Shown in pieces: positions 6,067-6,978 of a stretch of 6,978 nt of DNA. The notes beneath the pieces are model-generated. The model ran no database searches. It had not been told where the DNA came from and saw only the letters and a program-made list of their open reading frames with translations. Both the position numbers and the translations under genes were made by a program. The stretch covers positions 1-6,978 of the forward strand of contig JAFZCW010000035.1 in the NCBI GenBank assembly GCA_017556125.1, written 5' to 3'. The stretch is from Clostridia bacterium. Lineage in GTDB: Bacteria > Bacillota_A > Clostridia > Christensenellales > CAG-138. Each line of letters begins with the position of its first letter. Positions within the stretch are counted from its first letter, which is position 1.

Positions 6067-6819
6067 ATGAACCATTCTGCTGATATACGGCTCGGAAAGC
6101 GATGCTTCCCGGGCTGCTTCCAATGCGTCGTAATACTGTCCGTCCGGCCGATCCGGCCTGTCCTTCACATTCCGGGACAGATAGGTGTGTGCGCTGAGCA
6201 GTTCGTCCCCTGCCGTTACGATAACCGACCGCTTGACGAATCTGTCTTCTGTCCCGTTTTTATACTCTTCCATCAGATACAGCTCCTGCTGTGTCAGAAG
6301 CCACAGGACGCCTTCCGTAAACAGCTCCGAATCAGGCACCGCTGTCAGGTGTCCCGCCGCGTCCAGCCGGATGTCGTATCCGTCGGCGGCAGCTTTCCCG
6401 TACCGCTTCGCGGTCGGACATACTGTCCGCATGACGGATTCCCCCATCAGTTCATCGTATGCGAAAAACAGATATCTGCTCCATTCATCGTATACCTCTT
6501 CCGCCTCCGCCAGAACGCAGTCAAGTATCTCACGGCATTCTTTCCCTTCCCGGATCGCCCTGTTTGCAGCCGTTCCCATTCTGCGGTACAAATCCTCCTG
6601 GTCATAAAAATCAAGATCATCCAGAAGCGCATTGCGTACAGCGCGGATCATGGCGCCGATTTCCTCCGCATGTTCGGAGCAGACCGTCACTTCCGTTCCG
6701 CAGCCTTCGCGATCTTCCCGGGAAACGATCAGTCCGGGCGTCGGGAACCATCCTCCGCTCTGCGGATGCCATTCTTCCGCATCCCATATCCGCCTCAATT
6801 CCTGCAAGGCTTTCAGCAT
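6052..6819 (-). CDS. Hypothetical protein with a C-terminal gamma-glutamylcyclotransferase (GGCT/AIG2)-like domain
   Basis: This is a 255-residue acidic cytoplasmic protein with no signal or membrane segment. Residues 1-112 are unrecognised: a Trp/Gly/Pro-containing start (W12, W17, W24) and then mostly charged helices. Residues 115-250 follow the order of a GGCT-like barrel: a first strand YLFFAY (116-121), CPTAKRYGKAAADGYD (134-149), EGVLWLLT (169-176), a helix ending MEEYKNG, and a C-terminal YYDALEAAREASLSEPYI (229-246) matching the family's usual helix and its PEEYI-type motif. The canonical YGSN/YGTL loop reads YDEL (121-124). The catalytic Glu expected after the helix (as in DxYEG) appears to be Lys187. 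True cyclotransferase activity is therefore doubtful, and it may bind or process another gamma-glutamyl or amide compound, or be inactive. GGGAGGT, six bases upstream, supports the start, although the frame stays open to the window edge. It is convergent with the aldolase gene. Confidence 0.75.
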   Translation of the reverse strand: MLKALQELRRIWDAEEWHPQSGGWFPTPGLIVSREDREGCGTEVTVCSEHAEEIGAMIRAVRNALLDDLDFYDQEDLYRRMGTAANRAIREGKECREILDCVLAEAEEVYDEWSRYLFFAYDELMGESVMRTVCPTAKRYGKAAADGYDIRLDAAGHLTAVPDSELFTEGVLWLLTQQELYLMEEYKNGTEDRFVKRSVIVTAGDELLSAHTYLSRNVKDRPDRPDGQYYDALEAAREASLSEPYISRMVHLEQV

Positions 6820-6825
6820 GTCCTT

Positions 6826-6832
6826 ACCTCCC
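6826..6832 (-). promoter_or_regulatory. Strong ribosome binding site deciding the 6819 start
   Basis: GGGAGGT on the minus strand lies six bases before the ATG at 6819. It is the best evidence that the GGCT-like protein starts here, because the same frame continues upstream without a stop for 53 more codons to the window end. Confidence 0.65.
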
Positions 6833-6836
6833 TGCT

Positions 6837-6977
6837 CTACCGGTTCATTGTAACGCTTCTTTCGGTCCTCTGCACATGTATTGCTTTCAGCAGCCTTCCC
6901 GATCGGTCCTCTTTTCTGCTCGGGACGATCTTCGTTCTTTTCAGAATTCGATTTCTGCGCACGGCAATCTGTGCTAT
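6837..6977 (-). CDS. Possible 3' end of an upstream gene (partial, unrecognised)
   Basis: On the minus strand a frame is open from the window edge for 46 codons and ends in TAG at 6839-6837. That is four bases before the GGGAGGT ribosome binding site of the GGCT-like gene, the spacing expected for tightly packed operon genes. The peptide is basic (ILKRTKIVPSRKEDRSGRLL in its middle) and matches no family I recognise. The frame of the downstream gene is also open here (53 codons, very hydrophilic), so the alternative is a longer N-terminus for that protein. I see no promoter in this stretch, which favours an operon continuing from outside the window. Confidence 0.3.
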   Translation of the reverse strand: MAQIAVRRNRILKRTKIVPSRKEDRSGRLLKAIHVQRTERSVTMNR

Positions 6978-6978
6978 A

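Overview
The window looks like a chromosomal segment from a Gram-positive member of the Bacillota, most likely a gut- or rumen-type Clostridia of moderate-to-high GC. The evidence is an LPXTG surface protein with its own sortase, a lipoprotein with a right-handed beta-helix of a type common in Lachnospiraceae-like bacteria, strong AGGAGG-type ribosome binding sites, and a Rho-independent terminator. The species cannot be named from the sequence. No rRNA, tRNA, CRISPR array, transposase or integrase is visible.

Left part (1-4222, all minus strand) is a cell-surface block. Reading in the transcribed direction, it starts with a 543-residue secreted LPATG protein (4222-2591). It has one InlB-type repeat, Ig-like (Big_2-type) domains and a classical sorting signal. 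Overlapping it by 11 bp is a 261-residue membrane-anchored sortase (2601-1816), so substrate and enzyme form a translationally linked pair. A strong hairpin plus T-rich terminator (1754-1791) closes this two-gene unit. A separate gene follows (1607 to beyond base 1). It encodes a predicted lipoprotein with a Met/Pro/Gly-rich N-terminal part and about nine beta-helix turns, and its C-terminus lies outside the window.

The middle (4223-4621) is a divergent control region with a good sigma-A-type promoter for the rightward genes and a possible weak promoter and leader hairpin for the leftward surface operon. The rightward unit has two genes joined by an ATGA stop/start overlap. The first is a DNPH1/Rcl-like 2'-deoxynucleoside 5'-monophosphate N-glycosidase (4622-5044), in which all the active-site positions I remember for the mammalian enzyme are present. 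The second is a PLP-dependent low-specificity threonine aldolase (5041-6066). They may be linked through acetaldehyde: deoxyribose 5-phosphate from the first enzyme yields acetaldehyde through DERA, and the aldolase uses or releases acetaldehyde. This is inference.

The right part (6052-6978, minus strand) carries a 255-residue protein. Its C-terminal half resembles the gamma-glutamylcyclotransferase (GGCT/AIG2-like) fold, but the signature loop and the expected catalytic Glu look degenerate. It converges on the aldolase gene with a 15-bp tail-to-tail overlap. The last ~140 bp may hold the 3' end of an upstream partner gene that runs out of the window. I found no clearly new system. The most unusual items are the degenerate GGCT-like protein with its extra N-terminal domain and the DNPH1/threonine aldolase coupling.
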